Source: Pseudoflavonifractor sp035562355
GTDB taxonomy: Bacteria > Bacillota > Clostridia > Oscillospirales > Oscillospiraceae
NCBI GenBank assembly: GCA_035562355.1
Contig: DATMXU010000295.1
Span: 1-10,758, forward strand
Direction: 5' to 3'
Length of the DNA stretch: 10,758 nt
The notes under the pieces were generated by a model that had not been told where the DNA came from, did not search any database, and was given only the letters and a program-made list of their open reading frames with translations. Position 1 is the stretch's first letter. Each line of letters opens with the position of its first letter. Position numbers and translations under genes: made by a program. Below are positions 1-6,828 of this stretch, in pieces.

Positions 1-43
1 GATTAACTAGTATGCAAATTTCTAATCAGGAGGGTGCCCGGAG

Positions 44-913
44 TTGAATGTTTTACTCAAGATGAAACGCATCAAGGACCTCTCCCCCAGCGAGCGGCAG
101 GTGGTCAATTTCATCCTGGAGGACCCGGCCAGGGCGGCGGGCATGGGCATCACGGACCTGGCGCGGGAGTCCTTTACCAGTACGGGTACCGTCATGCGCG
201 TGACCAGGCGGCTGGAGCTGGACGGTTTCTCCAGCTTTCGCCACCAACTGGCCTCCGATCTGAACGAGTACCTGGAGACCACCGCCCTCTTCCGGCCCCA
301 GGAGCCTATCGAGCCGTCGGACACCCTGTCCGATATTGTGGACAAGGTCACCAGCAACAACGTGCGGGCCGTGCTGGACGTGCGCAGTTTCAACAGTCTG
401 GACATGTTCCGGCAGGTGGTGGATATGATGATGGCCGCCAAGCAGCTCGACTTTTACGGCAGCGGGGTCTCCAATCTCATCTGCCACGACGCGGCCATGA
501 AGGCCCTGCGCCTGGGCCTGCCCTCCACGGCCTACACCTACTACTCCGAGCAGGCCATGCTGGCCCGCACCTCCCCCAAGGACCACCTGGCCGTCATCCT
601 CTCCTACACGGGCCAGACCGACGAGATTTTGCGGGTGGCCCAGTACCTTAAGAGCGGCGGCGTGCCCTCGGTGTCCATCACCAGTCACACCGACAACGCC
701 CTGCTGGAGCTGTGCTCGGTCAACCTCTTTGTGGATAGCTTTGAGTCGGTCTACCGCATCGGCGGCATGTCCAGCCGCCTGTCCTCCCTCCATCTGCTGG
801 ACATCCTCTTCTCCGCCTATATCAATAAGAATTACGACAAGATCAAGGACTCGGTGGACAAGACTTTCCTGCCCGAAACCTTCCGCCGCCTGGGCGAAAA
901 TCTGGACAGGTGA
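44..913 (+). CDS. MurR/RpiR-family transcriptional regulator (HTH + SIS domain)
   Basis: A 289-residue protein with the two-domain plan of the RpiR family. An N-terminal helix-turn-helix (about residues 1-77, including ITDLARESFTSTGTVMR) would bind DNA. A C-terminal SIS domain (about 105-250, with FYGSGVSNLICHDA at 137-150 and VILSYTGQTDEIL at 184-196) would sense a phosphorylated sugar or related metabolite. The start is TTG at 44: an SD (AGGAGGG, 28-34) sits 9 bases upstream, and the first in-frame ATG (62) would be too far from it. The gene ends 43 bases before etfB on the same strand, so it probably controls the downstream electron-transfer and dehydrogenase genes and perhaps itself. That target and the ligand are inferred; neither is visible in the sequence. 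The promoter is only partly inside the window; TAGTAT at 8-13 is a possible -10 box. Family assignment is secure. Confidence 0.93.
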   Translation: MNVLLKMKRIKDLSPSERQVVNFILEDPARAAGMGITDLARESFTSTGTVMRVTRRLELDGFSSFRHQLASDLNEYLETTALFRPQEPIEPSDTLSDIVDKVTSNNVRAVLDVRSFNSLDMFRQVVDMMMAAKQLDFYGSGVSNLICHDAAMKALRLGLPSTAYTYYSEQAMLARTSPKDHLAVILSYTGQTDEILRVAQYLKSGGVPSVSITSHTDNALLELCSVNLFVDSFESVYRIGGMSSRLSSLHLLDILFSAYINKNYDKIKDSVDKTFLPETFRRLGENLDR

Positions 914-956
914 GCGCCGCCCAGCGGCCCGACAACATCATAAAAGGACTGATCCC

Positions 957-1745
957 ATGAACATACTCGTCTGTATCAAGCAAGTGCCGTCCTCCAATAA
1001 GGTGGAGGTGGACAGCGTCACCGGCGTTCTCAAGCGGGAGGGTGCGGAATCCAAGCTCAACCCCTACGACCTCTATGCGCTGGAGACCGCCCTGCGGCTC
1101 CGGGAGGGCCGGGGCGGCAAGGTGGCGATTCTCACCATGGGTCCCCCCCAGGCCGAGGCCGTCATCCGGGAGGCCTTCGCCATGGGGGCCGACGAGGGCT
1201 GCCTCATCACCGACCGGCGGTTCGGCGGGGCCGACGTGCTGGCCACCAGCTACACCTTGGCCCAGGGGGCGAAACGGCTGGGGGACTTTGATTTGATCCT
1301 CTGCGGCAAACAGACCACCGACGGGGACACCGCCCAGGTGGGCCCCGAGATGGCCGAGTGGCTTGGCGTCCCCAGCGTGTCCAGCGTCGTCTCCATCTCC
1401 GGTGTGGACGACGGCTCCATCACCGTGGAGATGGATATGCCCCACGCCCTGGAGACCGCCCGGCTCCCCTTTCCCTGCCTTCTGACGGTGGAGAAGGACA
1501 TCTACATGCCCCGGCTGCCCTCCTATGTGAAGAAGATGGCGTCCAAGGACCGCCCGATTCTCCGCCTCACCCTGAGCGACATGGAGGATACCGACGAAAA
1601 GCACTACGGATTAAACGGCTCTCCCACCCAGGTCCAGCGCATCTTCCCGCCGGAAACCAGCGTGGTGCAGGAGTTCTGGCACGGCGGCGGAGACGAGCTG
1701 GGGGACCGGCTCTTTGAAAAGCTCCGTGCTGAAAAGTTTCTGTAA
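957..1745 (+). CDS. etfB: Electron transfer flavoprotein beta subunit, bifurcating type (LctB-like)
   Basis: A 262-residue EtfB, the usual length. The N-terminus MNILVCIKQVPSS and the C-terminal GLNGSPTQVQRIFPP (218-232) are family hallmarks. The segment GKQTTDGDTAQVGP (117-130) corresponds to the loop that binds the second, bifurcating FAD and is characteristic of Etfs that couple NADH, ferredoxin and a partner dehydrogenase; simple electron-relay Etfs carry AMP there. The ATG at 957 has an SD (AAAGGA, 943-948) 8 bases upstream; longer upstream extensions of this frame lie over the regulator gene and are not credible. With EtfA and the FAD-linked dehydrogenase that follow, it should form a soluble cytoplasmic complex like LctBCD of Acetobacterium woodii, oxidising lactate with NAD+ by consuming reduced ferredoxin. 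The complex and its substrate are inferred from gene order and motifs. Confidence 0.95.
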   Translation: MNILVCIKQVPSSNKVEVDSVTGVLKREGAESKLNPYDLYALETALRLREGRGGKVAILTMGPPQAEAVIREAFAMGADEGCLITDRRFGGADVLATSYTLAQGAKRLGDFDLILCGKQTTDGDTAQVGPEMAEWLGVPSVSSVVSISGVDDGSITVEMDMPHALETARLPFPCLLTVEKDIYMPRLPSYVKKMASKDRPILRLTLSDMEDTDEKHYGLNGSPTQVQRIFPPETSVVQEFWHGGGDELGDRLFEKLRAEKFL

Positions 1746-1756
1746 GGGGTGGGATC

Positions 1757-2956
1757 ATGGCAAGATTAGTGGTACATCAGGACAAGATCACCGATATTCC
1801 CGCCCTCCTGAGGGTGTGTCCCTTCGGCGCGCTGGAGGAGAGGGACGGCAGGGTAGAGGTCAACGCGGCGTGCAGGATGTGCAAGCTGTGCGTGAAGAAG
1901 GGCCCGCCCGGCGCGGTGGAGCTCGTTGAGGACGCGCCCGCCCCCGCGGTGGACAAGTCCCAGTGGAGCGGCGTCGCCGTCTATGTGGACCATGTGGATG
2001 GGGTCGTCCACCCGGTGACCTACGAGCTCATCGGCAAGGCGCGGGAGCTGGCCGCGGTGGTGGGGCAGAAGGTCTATGCCCTGCTCCTGGGGCACGGCGT
2101 GGCAAAGCAGAGCCGGGAGCTCCTCCACTACGGAGTGGACGCCGTCTATGTCTACGACGACGGCGCGCTGGAGCACTTTCGCATCCAGCCCTACACCGCC
2201 GCCTTTGAGGACTTCGTACACGCGGTAAAGCCCTCCGCCATTCTGGTGGGGGCTACCACCGTGGGGCGCCAGCTGGCCCCCCGGGTGGCCGCCCGGCTGC
2301 GCACCGGCCTCACCGCCGACTGCACCAAGCTGGAGATGAACGGGAACACCGACCTGGTCCAGATCCGCCCCGCCTTCGGCGGCAACATCATGGCCCAGAT
2401 CCTGACGCCCAACACCCGGCCTCAGATGGCCACCGTCCGCTATAAGGTGATGACCGCCCCGGAGCGGATGGGCGAGGCCAGGGGTGAGATCATTCCCCGC
2501 GCCATCGCCCCGGAAAAGCTCTCCTGCGGCGTGGCGGTGCTGGACGTTGCCCCCAAGCCCCCGGAGCAGTCCATTGAGAGCGCCGACGTGCTGGTGGTGG
2601 CCGGACGGGGCGTGAAAAAGCAGGAGGACCTGGCCATGCTGGAGGAGCTGGCCTCCCTTCTGGGCGGACAGCTCGCGTGCACCCGCCCCCTGGCGGAGGC
2701 TGGCTGGCTGGACGCCAAGCGCCAGGTAGGCCTCTCCGGTCGGACGGTGCGGCCCCGGCTGATCCTCACCTGCGGCGTGTCCGGGGCCATCCAGTTCGTG
2801 GCCGGCATGGACCACGCCGACACCATCGTAGCCATCAATGCCGACGAGAAGGCCCCCATCTTCAAGGCTGCGCACTACGCCTTGGTGGGGGACCTGTACG
2901 AGATACTGCCCCGGCTGCTGGAGCGGGCCGGGGCCCTCCGGGAGGGAAGAGCATGA
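1757..2956 (+). CDS. etfA: Electron transfer flavoprotein alpha subunit with N-terminal [4Fe-4S] domain (LctC-like)
   Basis: A 399-residue EtfA, longer than the roughly 310-330 residues of plain EtfA because of a ferredoxin-like extension. That domain (about 1-60) has Cys21 (in VCPFGAL) and Cys39, Cys42 and Cys45 (CRMCKLC), enough for one [4Fe-4S] cluster. The first CxxCxxC expected of a two-cluster ferredoxin is absent, and the last cysteine of the second motif is replaced by glycine (KKGPPGAVE). The Etf alpha core follows, with the FAD-binding C-terminus GLSGRTVRPRL (325-335), TCGVSGAIQF (338-347) and IVAINADEKAPIF (357-369). The ATG at 1757 follows AAGGGGTGG (1744-1752), 11 bases after etfB. 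It overlaps the next gene by 4 bases (ATGA), which suggests translational coupling. The cluster would pass electrons between ferredoxin and the Etf flavins. The extension is as in LctC/CarE-type EtfA. Confidence 0.95.
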   Translation: MARLVVHQDKITDIPALLRVCPFGALEERDGRVEVNAACRMCKLCVKKGPPGAVELVEDAPAPAVDKSQWSGVAVYVDHVDGVVHPVTYELIGKARELAAVVGQKVYALLLGHGVAKQSRELLHYGVDAVYVYDDGALEHFRIQPYTAAFEDFVHAVKPSAILVGATTVGRQLAPRVAARLRTGLTADCTKLEMNGNTDLVQIRPAFGGNIMAQILTPNTRPQMATVRYKVMTAPERMGEARGEIIPRAIAPEKLSCGVAVLDVAPKPPEQSIESADVLVVAGRGVKKQEDLAMLEELASLLGGQLACTRPLAEAGWLDAKRQVGLSGRTVRPRLILTCGVSGAIQFVAGMDHADTIVAINADEKAPIFKAAHYALVGDLYEILPRLLERAGALREGRA

Positions 2957-4356
2957 GCTACAAGAAATTTGACGACGCCGACCTGAGCTTTCTCCGCGGC
3001 CTCCTCCGGGATGAGGACCGGGTGCTCTACGGCGGGCGCATCAACGAGGAGTACAGCCACGACGAGCTCTCGGGCACCGAGCGCTGGCCCGACGTGGTGG
3101 CCCGGGTGCTGACCACGGAGGAGGTCTCGGCCATTTTGAAGTACGCCTCGGCCCGGAACCTGCCCGTCACCCCCCGGGGCGCGGGCACCGGACTGGTGGG
3201 CGCGTCGGTGGCGGTAGAGGGGGGCATCCTGCTGGACCTGTCCCTCATGAACCGCTTTCTGGAGCTGGACGAGGACAACCTCACCCTCACGGTGGAGCCG
3301 GGGGTGCTGCTGATGGAGCTGGCAGCCTACGTGGAGGAGCGGGGCTTTTTCTACCCGCCCGACCCGGGCGAGAAGTCGGCCACCATCGGCGGCAACATCA
3401 GCACCAACGCCGGCGGGATGCGGGCGGTGAAGTACGGCGTGACGCGGGACTACGTCCGGGGCCTCGAGGTCGTCCTCCCCTCCGGAGAGGTGGTGGAGTT
3501 GGGGGGCAAGGTGGTCAAGAACAGCTCCGGGTACGATTTGAAGGACCTGATCATCGGGTCCGAAGGCACTTTGGGCGTGGTCACCAAGGCAATTTTGAAA
3601 CTCCTCCCCCTGCCCCGAAAGGCGGTGAGTCTCCTCATCCCCTTCCCCACCCTCCCACAGGCCATTCGCACCGTGCCCCTCATCGTCCGCTCCAAGGCCA
3701 CTCCCACCGCCATCGAGTTCATGGAGCGGGAGGTCATTCTGGACGCCGAGGAGTATCTGGGCAAGAAATTCCCCGACAACCAGGCAGACGCCTACCTCCT
3801 CCTGAAGTTCGACGGCAGCACCGCCGAGGACATCGAGAAGGACTATGACGCGGTGGCCCGGCTCTGCCTGGAGCAGGGCGCGCTGGACGTGCTCATCTCG
3901 GACACCGAGGAGCGGGACGAGTCCATCTGGAAGGCCCGCGGCGCCTTTTTGGAGGCCATCAAGGGCTCCACCACCTATATGGACGAGGCCGACGTGGTGG
4001 TCCCCCGGGATAAGGTGGGCGAGCTGGTGGAGTATACCCACGCCCTCCAGGAGGAGGTCGGCATCCGCATCAAGAGCTTTGGCCACGCGGGAGACGGCAA
4101 CCTCCACGCCTATCTCCTCAAGGACGGCCTCTCGGACGAGGAGTGGGAGCGCCGCATGTCCCTCGCCATGGAAAAGCTCTACGCCAAGGGCCGGGAGCTG
4201 TGCGGCCAGGTCTCCGGTGAGCACGGCATCGGCTACGCGAAAAAGCCCTATCTGAGCCAGGCACTCTCCCCCGAGGTCATGGCCCTCATGCGGGGGATCA
4301 AGGCCGCCTTCGACCCCAGAAATATTTTGAATCCTCGCAAGGTCTGCGCCCTGTGA
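2953..4356 (+). CDS. lctD: FAD-linked 2-hydroxyacid dehydrogenase, GlcD/LctD type (probable lactate dehydrogenase)
   Basis: A 467-residue protein of the GlcD/D-lactate dehydrogenase family. The FAD-binding PCMH-type domain spans about 45-220, with TPRGAGTGLVGASV (73-86), YPPDPGEKSATIGGNIST (134-151) and IGSEGTLGVVTKA (201-213). The substrate-side C-terminal domain has GHAGDGNLHAY (377-387) and SGEHGIGYAKKPYL (421-434), whose histidines typically sit near substrate or metal, and ends with FDPRNILNPRKV. The start is ATG at 2953, overlapping the etfA stop by 4 bases, with SD GGAGGG (2941-2946); the open frame continues upstream over etfA but without support. Etf linkage argues for lactate (LctD) with electrons passed to EtfAB and then NAD+. 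Glycolate, 2-hydroxyglutarate or another 2-hydroxyacid cannot be excluded from sequence alone. No lactate permease or racemase gene is in the window. Confidence 0.9.
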   Translation: MSYKKFDDADLSFLRGLLRDEDRVLYGGRINEEYSHDELSGTERWPDVVARVLTTEEVSAILKYASARNLPVTPRGAGTGLVGASVAVEGGILLDLSLMNRFLELDEDNLTLTVEPGVLLMELAAYVEERGFFYPPDPGEKSATIGGNISTNAGGMRAVKYGVTRDYVRGLEVVLPSGEVVELGGKVVKNSSGYDLKDLIIGSEGTLGVVTKAILKLLPLPRKAVSLLIPFPTLPQAIRTVPLIVRSKATPTAIEFMEREVILDAEEYLGKKFPDNQADAYLLLKFDGSTAEDIEKDYDAVARLCLEQGALDVLISDTEERDESIWKARGAFLEAIKGSTTYMDEADVVVPRDKVGELVEYTHALQEEVGIRIKSFGHAGDGNLHAYLLKDGLSDEEWERRMSLAMEKLYAKGRELCGQVSGEHGIGYAKKPYLSQALSPEVMALMRGIKAAFDPRNILNPRKVCAL

Positions 4357-4375
4357 GGAAGGGAGTGAGTCCGGC

Positions 4376-5464
4376 GTGGAACTGACCAGGCAGCGCGGCT
4401 ACGGGCTGGACCTGCTGCGCATCCTCTCCATGCTCCTGGTGGTGATCCTCCACCTGATGGGGGCGGGAGCGGTGCTCTATCCTCTCACGCCGGGCAGTCT
4501 GCGCTACGCCGCGGCCTGGGCCCTGGAGCTCACGGCCTCCTGCGCCGTGAACTGCTATGGGCTCCTCAGCGGCTACGTGGGGTATGGACGCGGCCACCCG
4601 CCCAAAAAGCTGGCGGGGCTGTGGCTCCAGGTATTCTTCCTCTCAGTGGTTCTCTCCTGGGGCGTGGGGTTTTACTTTCAGGGGAGCCTGACCCTCAAGG
4701 AGCTGCTCTACCCCTGCCTCCCGGTCCTGACGGTACAGTACTGGTACTTTACGGCCTACTTCGGCCTCTATCTCCTCATGCCCTATCTGGACCGGATGCT
4801 GGCGGGACTGGACCGGAAACAGACGGGGCGCCTCATGCTCCTTCTGGCGGGGCTCTTCTCGGCTTTGCCCCTCCTCGCCACAGAGGACCTGTTCACCACC
4901 GGCGGAGGGTATACGCTGCTGTGGCTGGCCGTCCTCTATCTGCTGGGCGCCTGCGTGAAGAAGTGCGAGCCCATTGAGCGCCGCCCCTCCTGGCAATATG
5001 CGCTGGGCTTTGCGGCCTGTATCGCGCTGAGTCTCGCCGCCAAGCTGCTGGACGCTCCCATCACCGCCCTTCTCCCGTCCGGCCTGCCGCTGACGGCCCG
5101 GCTGGTGAGCTATACCTCCCCCTTCCTGCTGGGGGCGGCCGCCATGCTGCTCCTCCTCTTCCGCCAGTGGGAGGTCAAGAGCATACTGGGGCGCAGGCTC
5201 ATCGCCTTCTTCGCCCCCGTCTCCTTCGGCGTGTACATCATCCACACCAACCCCAAAGTGTGGACCCACCTCCTGGCCGCCCGGCTCCTGTGGGTGGCCC
5301 AGCTGCCCGCCCCCCTGCTCCTCCTCACGGTGGTGGGCATCGCCCTCGCCGTCTTTCTGGGGTGCGCCCTGCTCGACTTTTTGCGCCTTAAGCTGTTTCA
5401 ACTGGTCGGGACCCTTTTCCGCAGGAAAGCCCCCTCCGACAAAGAACCGGCGGGCCGCGTGTGA
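4376..5464 (+). CDS. Acyltransferase 3 family integral membrane protein
   Basis: A 362-residue polytopic membrane protein with about ten hydrophobic segments (roughly 12-30, 44-68, 80-100, 115-138, 152-168, 177-194, 208-224, 243-262, 276-290, 311-337). It opens with the family signature RGYGLDLLRILSMLLVVILH, in which His26 corresponds to the catalytic histidine of acyltransferase-3 proteins. It also has YWYFTAYFGLYLLMP (122-136) and a late PVSFGVYIIH (281-290). Such proteins move acetyl or other acyl groups onto surface polysaccharides, lipids or peptides at the cytoplasmic membrane. The start is GTG at 4376, preceded by GGGAG (4361-4365); the next in-frame ATG would remove most of the first signature. 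It lies 19 bases after the dehydrogenase with no terminator between, so co-transcription is likely. A functional link to lactate oxidation is not evident, and the acceptor is unknown. Confidence 0.9.
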   Translation: MELTRQRGYGLDLLRILSMLLVVILHLMGAGAVLYPLTPGSLRYAAAWALELTASCAVNCYGLLSGYVGYGRGHPPKKLAGLWLQVFFLSVVLSWGVGFYFQGSLTLKELLYPCLPVLTVQYWYFTAYFGLYLLMPYLDRMLAGLDRKQTGRLMLLLAGLFSALPLLATEDLFTTGGGYTLLWLAVLYLLGACVKKCEPIERRPSWQYALGFAACIALSLAAKLLDAPITALLPSGLPLTARLVSYTSPFLLGAAAMLLLLFRQWEVKSILGRRLIAFFAPVSFGVYIIHTNPKVWTHLLAARLLWVAQLPAPLLLLTVVGIALAVFLGCALLDFLRLKLFQLVGTLFRRKAPSDKEPAGRV

Positions 5465-5494
5465 ATCGGCCGCCCGCTGTAAGGATGTGTCTCT

Positions 5495-6010
5495 ATGCCT
5501 GATATCCGGCCCGCCGCAGCGGGCGACCTAAATGAGATCTGGGCCCTGGTGGGCCGCGCGGTGACCCATATGAACGCCCTGGGCAACCCCCAGTGGGGGA
5601 GCGACTACCCCACCCGCGCCCATTACGCGGGCGACATCACCCGGGGTGAGCTGTACGCCGCCGTGGACGGCGTCGGTGCCATTCTGGGCATTGCCTGCCT
5701 GAATACCGACCAGGCCCCCGAATACGCCCCCCTCCCATGGCGCGTCCCCGGTCCCGCCATGGTCGTCCACCGCATGGCGGTGGATCCGGCGGCCCAGAGG
5801 CAGGGGGTGGCCGCCGCCCTCTTCTCCTTCGCCGAGGCGCTGGCCCGCGCGCGCGGTATTCCCGCCGTCCACGCCGACACCTATTGGAAGAACGACCGGA
5901 TGCGCTCCCTCTTCCTGAACCGCGGATACGAGAAGGTGGGCGAGGTCAGTTTCAGCCGGCCCCAGCGGCCGCTGGGGTATCCCTGCTTTGAAAAGGTCCT
6001 CTCGCCTTGA
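5495..6010 (+). CDS. GNAT-family N-acetyltransferase
   Basis: A 171-residue soluble GNAT protein. The acetyl-CoA binding motif A is visible as VHRMAVDPAAQRQGVAAAL (91-109), where QRQGVA (101-106) is the pyrophosphate-binding loop. Motif B follows with DTYWKNDRMRSLFLNRGY (128-145), whose Asn and Leu/Phe pattern is typical of the fold. The substrate cannot be predicted; small amines, amino acids and protein N-termini are all possible for this family. The ATG at 5495 has an SD (TAAGGA, 5480-5485) 9 bases upstream and lies 30 bases after the acyltransferase gene, so it is probably the last gene of the operon. A perfect 18-base palindrome occurs near its 3' end (5960-5977). No convincing terminator follows, so read-through toward the nicotinamidase gene is possible. 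Confidence 0.9.
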   Translation: MPDIRPAAAGDLNEIWALVGRAVTHMNALGNPQWGSDYPTRAHYAGDITRGELYAAVDGVGAILGIACLNTDQAPEYAPLPWRVPGPAMVVHRMAVDPAAQRQGVAAALFSFAEALARARGIPAVHADTYWKNDRMRSLFLNRGYEKVGEVSFSRPQRPLGYPCFEKVLSP

Positions 6011-6077
6011 TTTTTCCAGCGAATAGGGTTATCATCATATCCGCGGGATCGACTGCAGTAAACTTGCTTTTTACCGT

Positions 6078-6083
6078 TAAAAT
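6078..6083 (+). promoter_or_regulatory. Candidate -10 box upstream of the nicotinamidase gene
   Basis: TAAAAT differs from the -10 consensus at one base. It lies in the only AT-rich stretch (6011-6104) between the GNAT gene and the nicotinamidase gene, and would give a start site near 6090, just ahead of the SD. The -35 match is poor (CTGCAG at 6053-6058 with a 19-base spacer), so this is a weak candidate. An alternative pair, TTGCTT (6064-6069) and TATGAG (6087-6092), has a 17-base spacer but would leave no room for the SD. The remainder of this 94-base gap shows only a loose dyad, GGTTATCATCATATCC, that could be an operator. Confidence 0.3.
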
Positions 6084-6104
6084 GGGTATGAGGGGGAAGG
6101 TATC

Positions 6105-6641
6105 GTGAAGAAATTACTTCTTATCGTGGACTATCAGCGGGATTTTGTGGACGGCACTCTGGGATTTCCAGGGGCCGAGTCCCTGGACGGCCTCATCGCC
6201 GAAAAAATCGACGCCTACCGTGCCGCGGGGGACGACGTGGTCTTCACCATGGATACCCACGCCCCCGACTACCTCCATACACAGGAGGGACGTAAGCTCC
6301 CCGTTCCCCACTGCGCCACGGGCACCGAGGGCTGGGAGCTGTACGGGGCGACCGCGAGAGCGGCCAGGCCTGAGGATCCGCGCTTTCAAAAGCCCTCCTT
6401 CCCCAGCCTGGAGCTTGCCAATTGGCTCCGGGGGCAGAGCTACGGGCAGGTGGAGCTGTGCGGCCTGGTGTCCTATATCTGCGTGGTGTCCAACGCCGTC
6501 ATGGTGAAGGCCGCCCTGCCCGAGGCCGAGATTCTGGTGGATGCGCGCTGCACCGCCGGGCCCGACGCCCGACTCCACCAGGCGGCCCTGGACATCCTCT
6601 CGTGCATCCAGGTTACAGTCACAAACTGCTCCGCCTCCTGA
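6105..6641 (+). CDS. pncA: Isochorismatase-like cysteine hydrolase, probable nicotinamidase
   Basis: A 178-residue protein of the isochorismatase/nicotinamidase fold. The catalytic triad is recognisable as Asp9 (LIVDYQRDF), Lys96 (RFQKPSF) and Cys126 (LVSYICVVSNAV). The metal-binding set typical of nicotinamidases is also present: Asp50 and His52 (TMDTHAPDYL) and His69 (PVPHCATGTEGWEL). The enzyme would hydrolyse nicotinamide to nicotinate and ammonia in the cytoplasm. The next gene is nicotinate phosphoribosyltransferase, which uses exactly this product, and this strongly favours nicotinamidase over other amidohydrolases of the fold. The start is GTG at 6105, preceded by a purine-rich SD (AGGGGGAAGG, 6091-6100). 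Length is slightly below the roughly 180-210 residues usual for PncA. A terminator follows at 6695-6721, so pncB is transcribed mainly from its own promoter. Confidence 0.9.
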   Translation: MKKLLLIVDYQRDFVDGTLGFPGAESLDGLIAEKIDAYRAAGDDVVFTMDTHAPDYLHTQEGRKLPVPHCATGTEGWELYGATARAARPEDPRFQKPSFPSLELANWLRGQSYGQVELCGLVSYICVVSNAVMVKAALPEAEILVDARCTAGPDARLHQAALDILSCIQVTVTNCSAS

Positions 6642-6694
6642 TAGCCCACCGGAACGCCTCGGTTTTGAAAAGCCGATTTTATGAGTGAAAGACA

Positions 6695-6721
6695 GAAGAG
6701 AGAGGGCTTTCCTCTCTCTTC
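6695..6721 (+). terminator. Rho-independent-like terminator after the nicotinamidase gene
   Basis: A perfect 11-base-pair stem, GAAGAGAGAGG (6695-6705) with CCTCTCTCTTC (6711-6721), closes a 5-base loop. It is followed by CTTGATTTT, a short imperfect T tract. The tail contains the -35 box of the next promoter. A smaller hairpin just upstream (TCGG at 6659-6662 with CCGA at 6673-6676, closed by T4/A4 pairing, then TTTT) may help. The stem is clear; termination strength is uncertain because the T run is interrupted. Confidence 0.75.
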
Positions 6722-6722
6722 C

Positions 6723-6751
6723 TTGATTTTCCTCCCTCTCCGGCGTATAAT
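6723..6751 (+). promoter_or_regulatory. pncB promoter (near-consensus sigma-A type)
   Basis: TTGATT at 6723-6728 (-35) and a perfect TATAAT at 6746-6751 (-10) are separated by exactly 17 bases. The predicted start near 6758 leaves only about 20 bases before the upstream minigene ATG at 6781 and about 220 bases before the true pncB ATG at 6977. The spacing to the minigene suggests that 6781 was the original pncB start position. The -35 box lies within the tail of the preceding terminator. Confidence 0.85.
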
Positions 6752-6760
6752 AGGCAAAAT

Positions 6761-6828
6761 GGAACGAAGGAAGTTTTTTTATGAAACAGCACATGAACTA
6801 CACCATGCTCTGCGATTTCTACGAGCTC
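6761..6828 (+). repeat. Direct repeat, copy 1 of the pncB start region
   Basis: These 68 bases contain an SD (AAGGAAG, 6767-6773), a run of seven T and an ATG at 6781 followed by 15 further codons identical in protein sequence to the start of pncB. They match 6961-7024 with only two base substitutions in the coding part (both TAC versus TAT tyrosine codons), a T7/T6 difference and a 3-base difference ahead of the SD. The match ends at GAGCTC (6823-6828). The substitutions make a simple assembly duplication unlikely. Confidence 0.95.

Noticed and set aside
729..956. A 76-codon N-terminal extension of EtfB.
   Set aside because: It overlaps the regulator in another frame, has no SD, and EtfB homology starts exactly at ATG 957.
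2875..4224. A 449-codon open frame on the - strand opposite the dehydrogenase gene, and a similar 369-codon frame opposite etfA (1766-2875).
   Set aside because: Both are antisense to strongly recognisable proteins, have low-complexity His/Gly/Leu-rich translations and no homology; they are by-products of GC-rich third codon positions.
5450..5477. A GC-rich inverted repeat (GCGGGC with GCCCGC) across the stop codon of the acyltransferase gene as a terminator.
   Set aside because: It has an internal mismatch, a long loop and no T tract, and the SD of the next gene follows at once.
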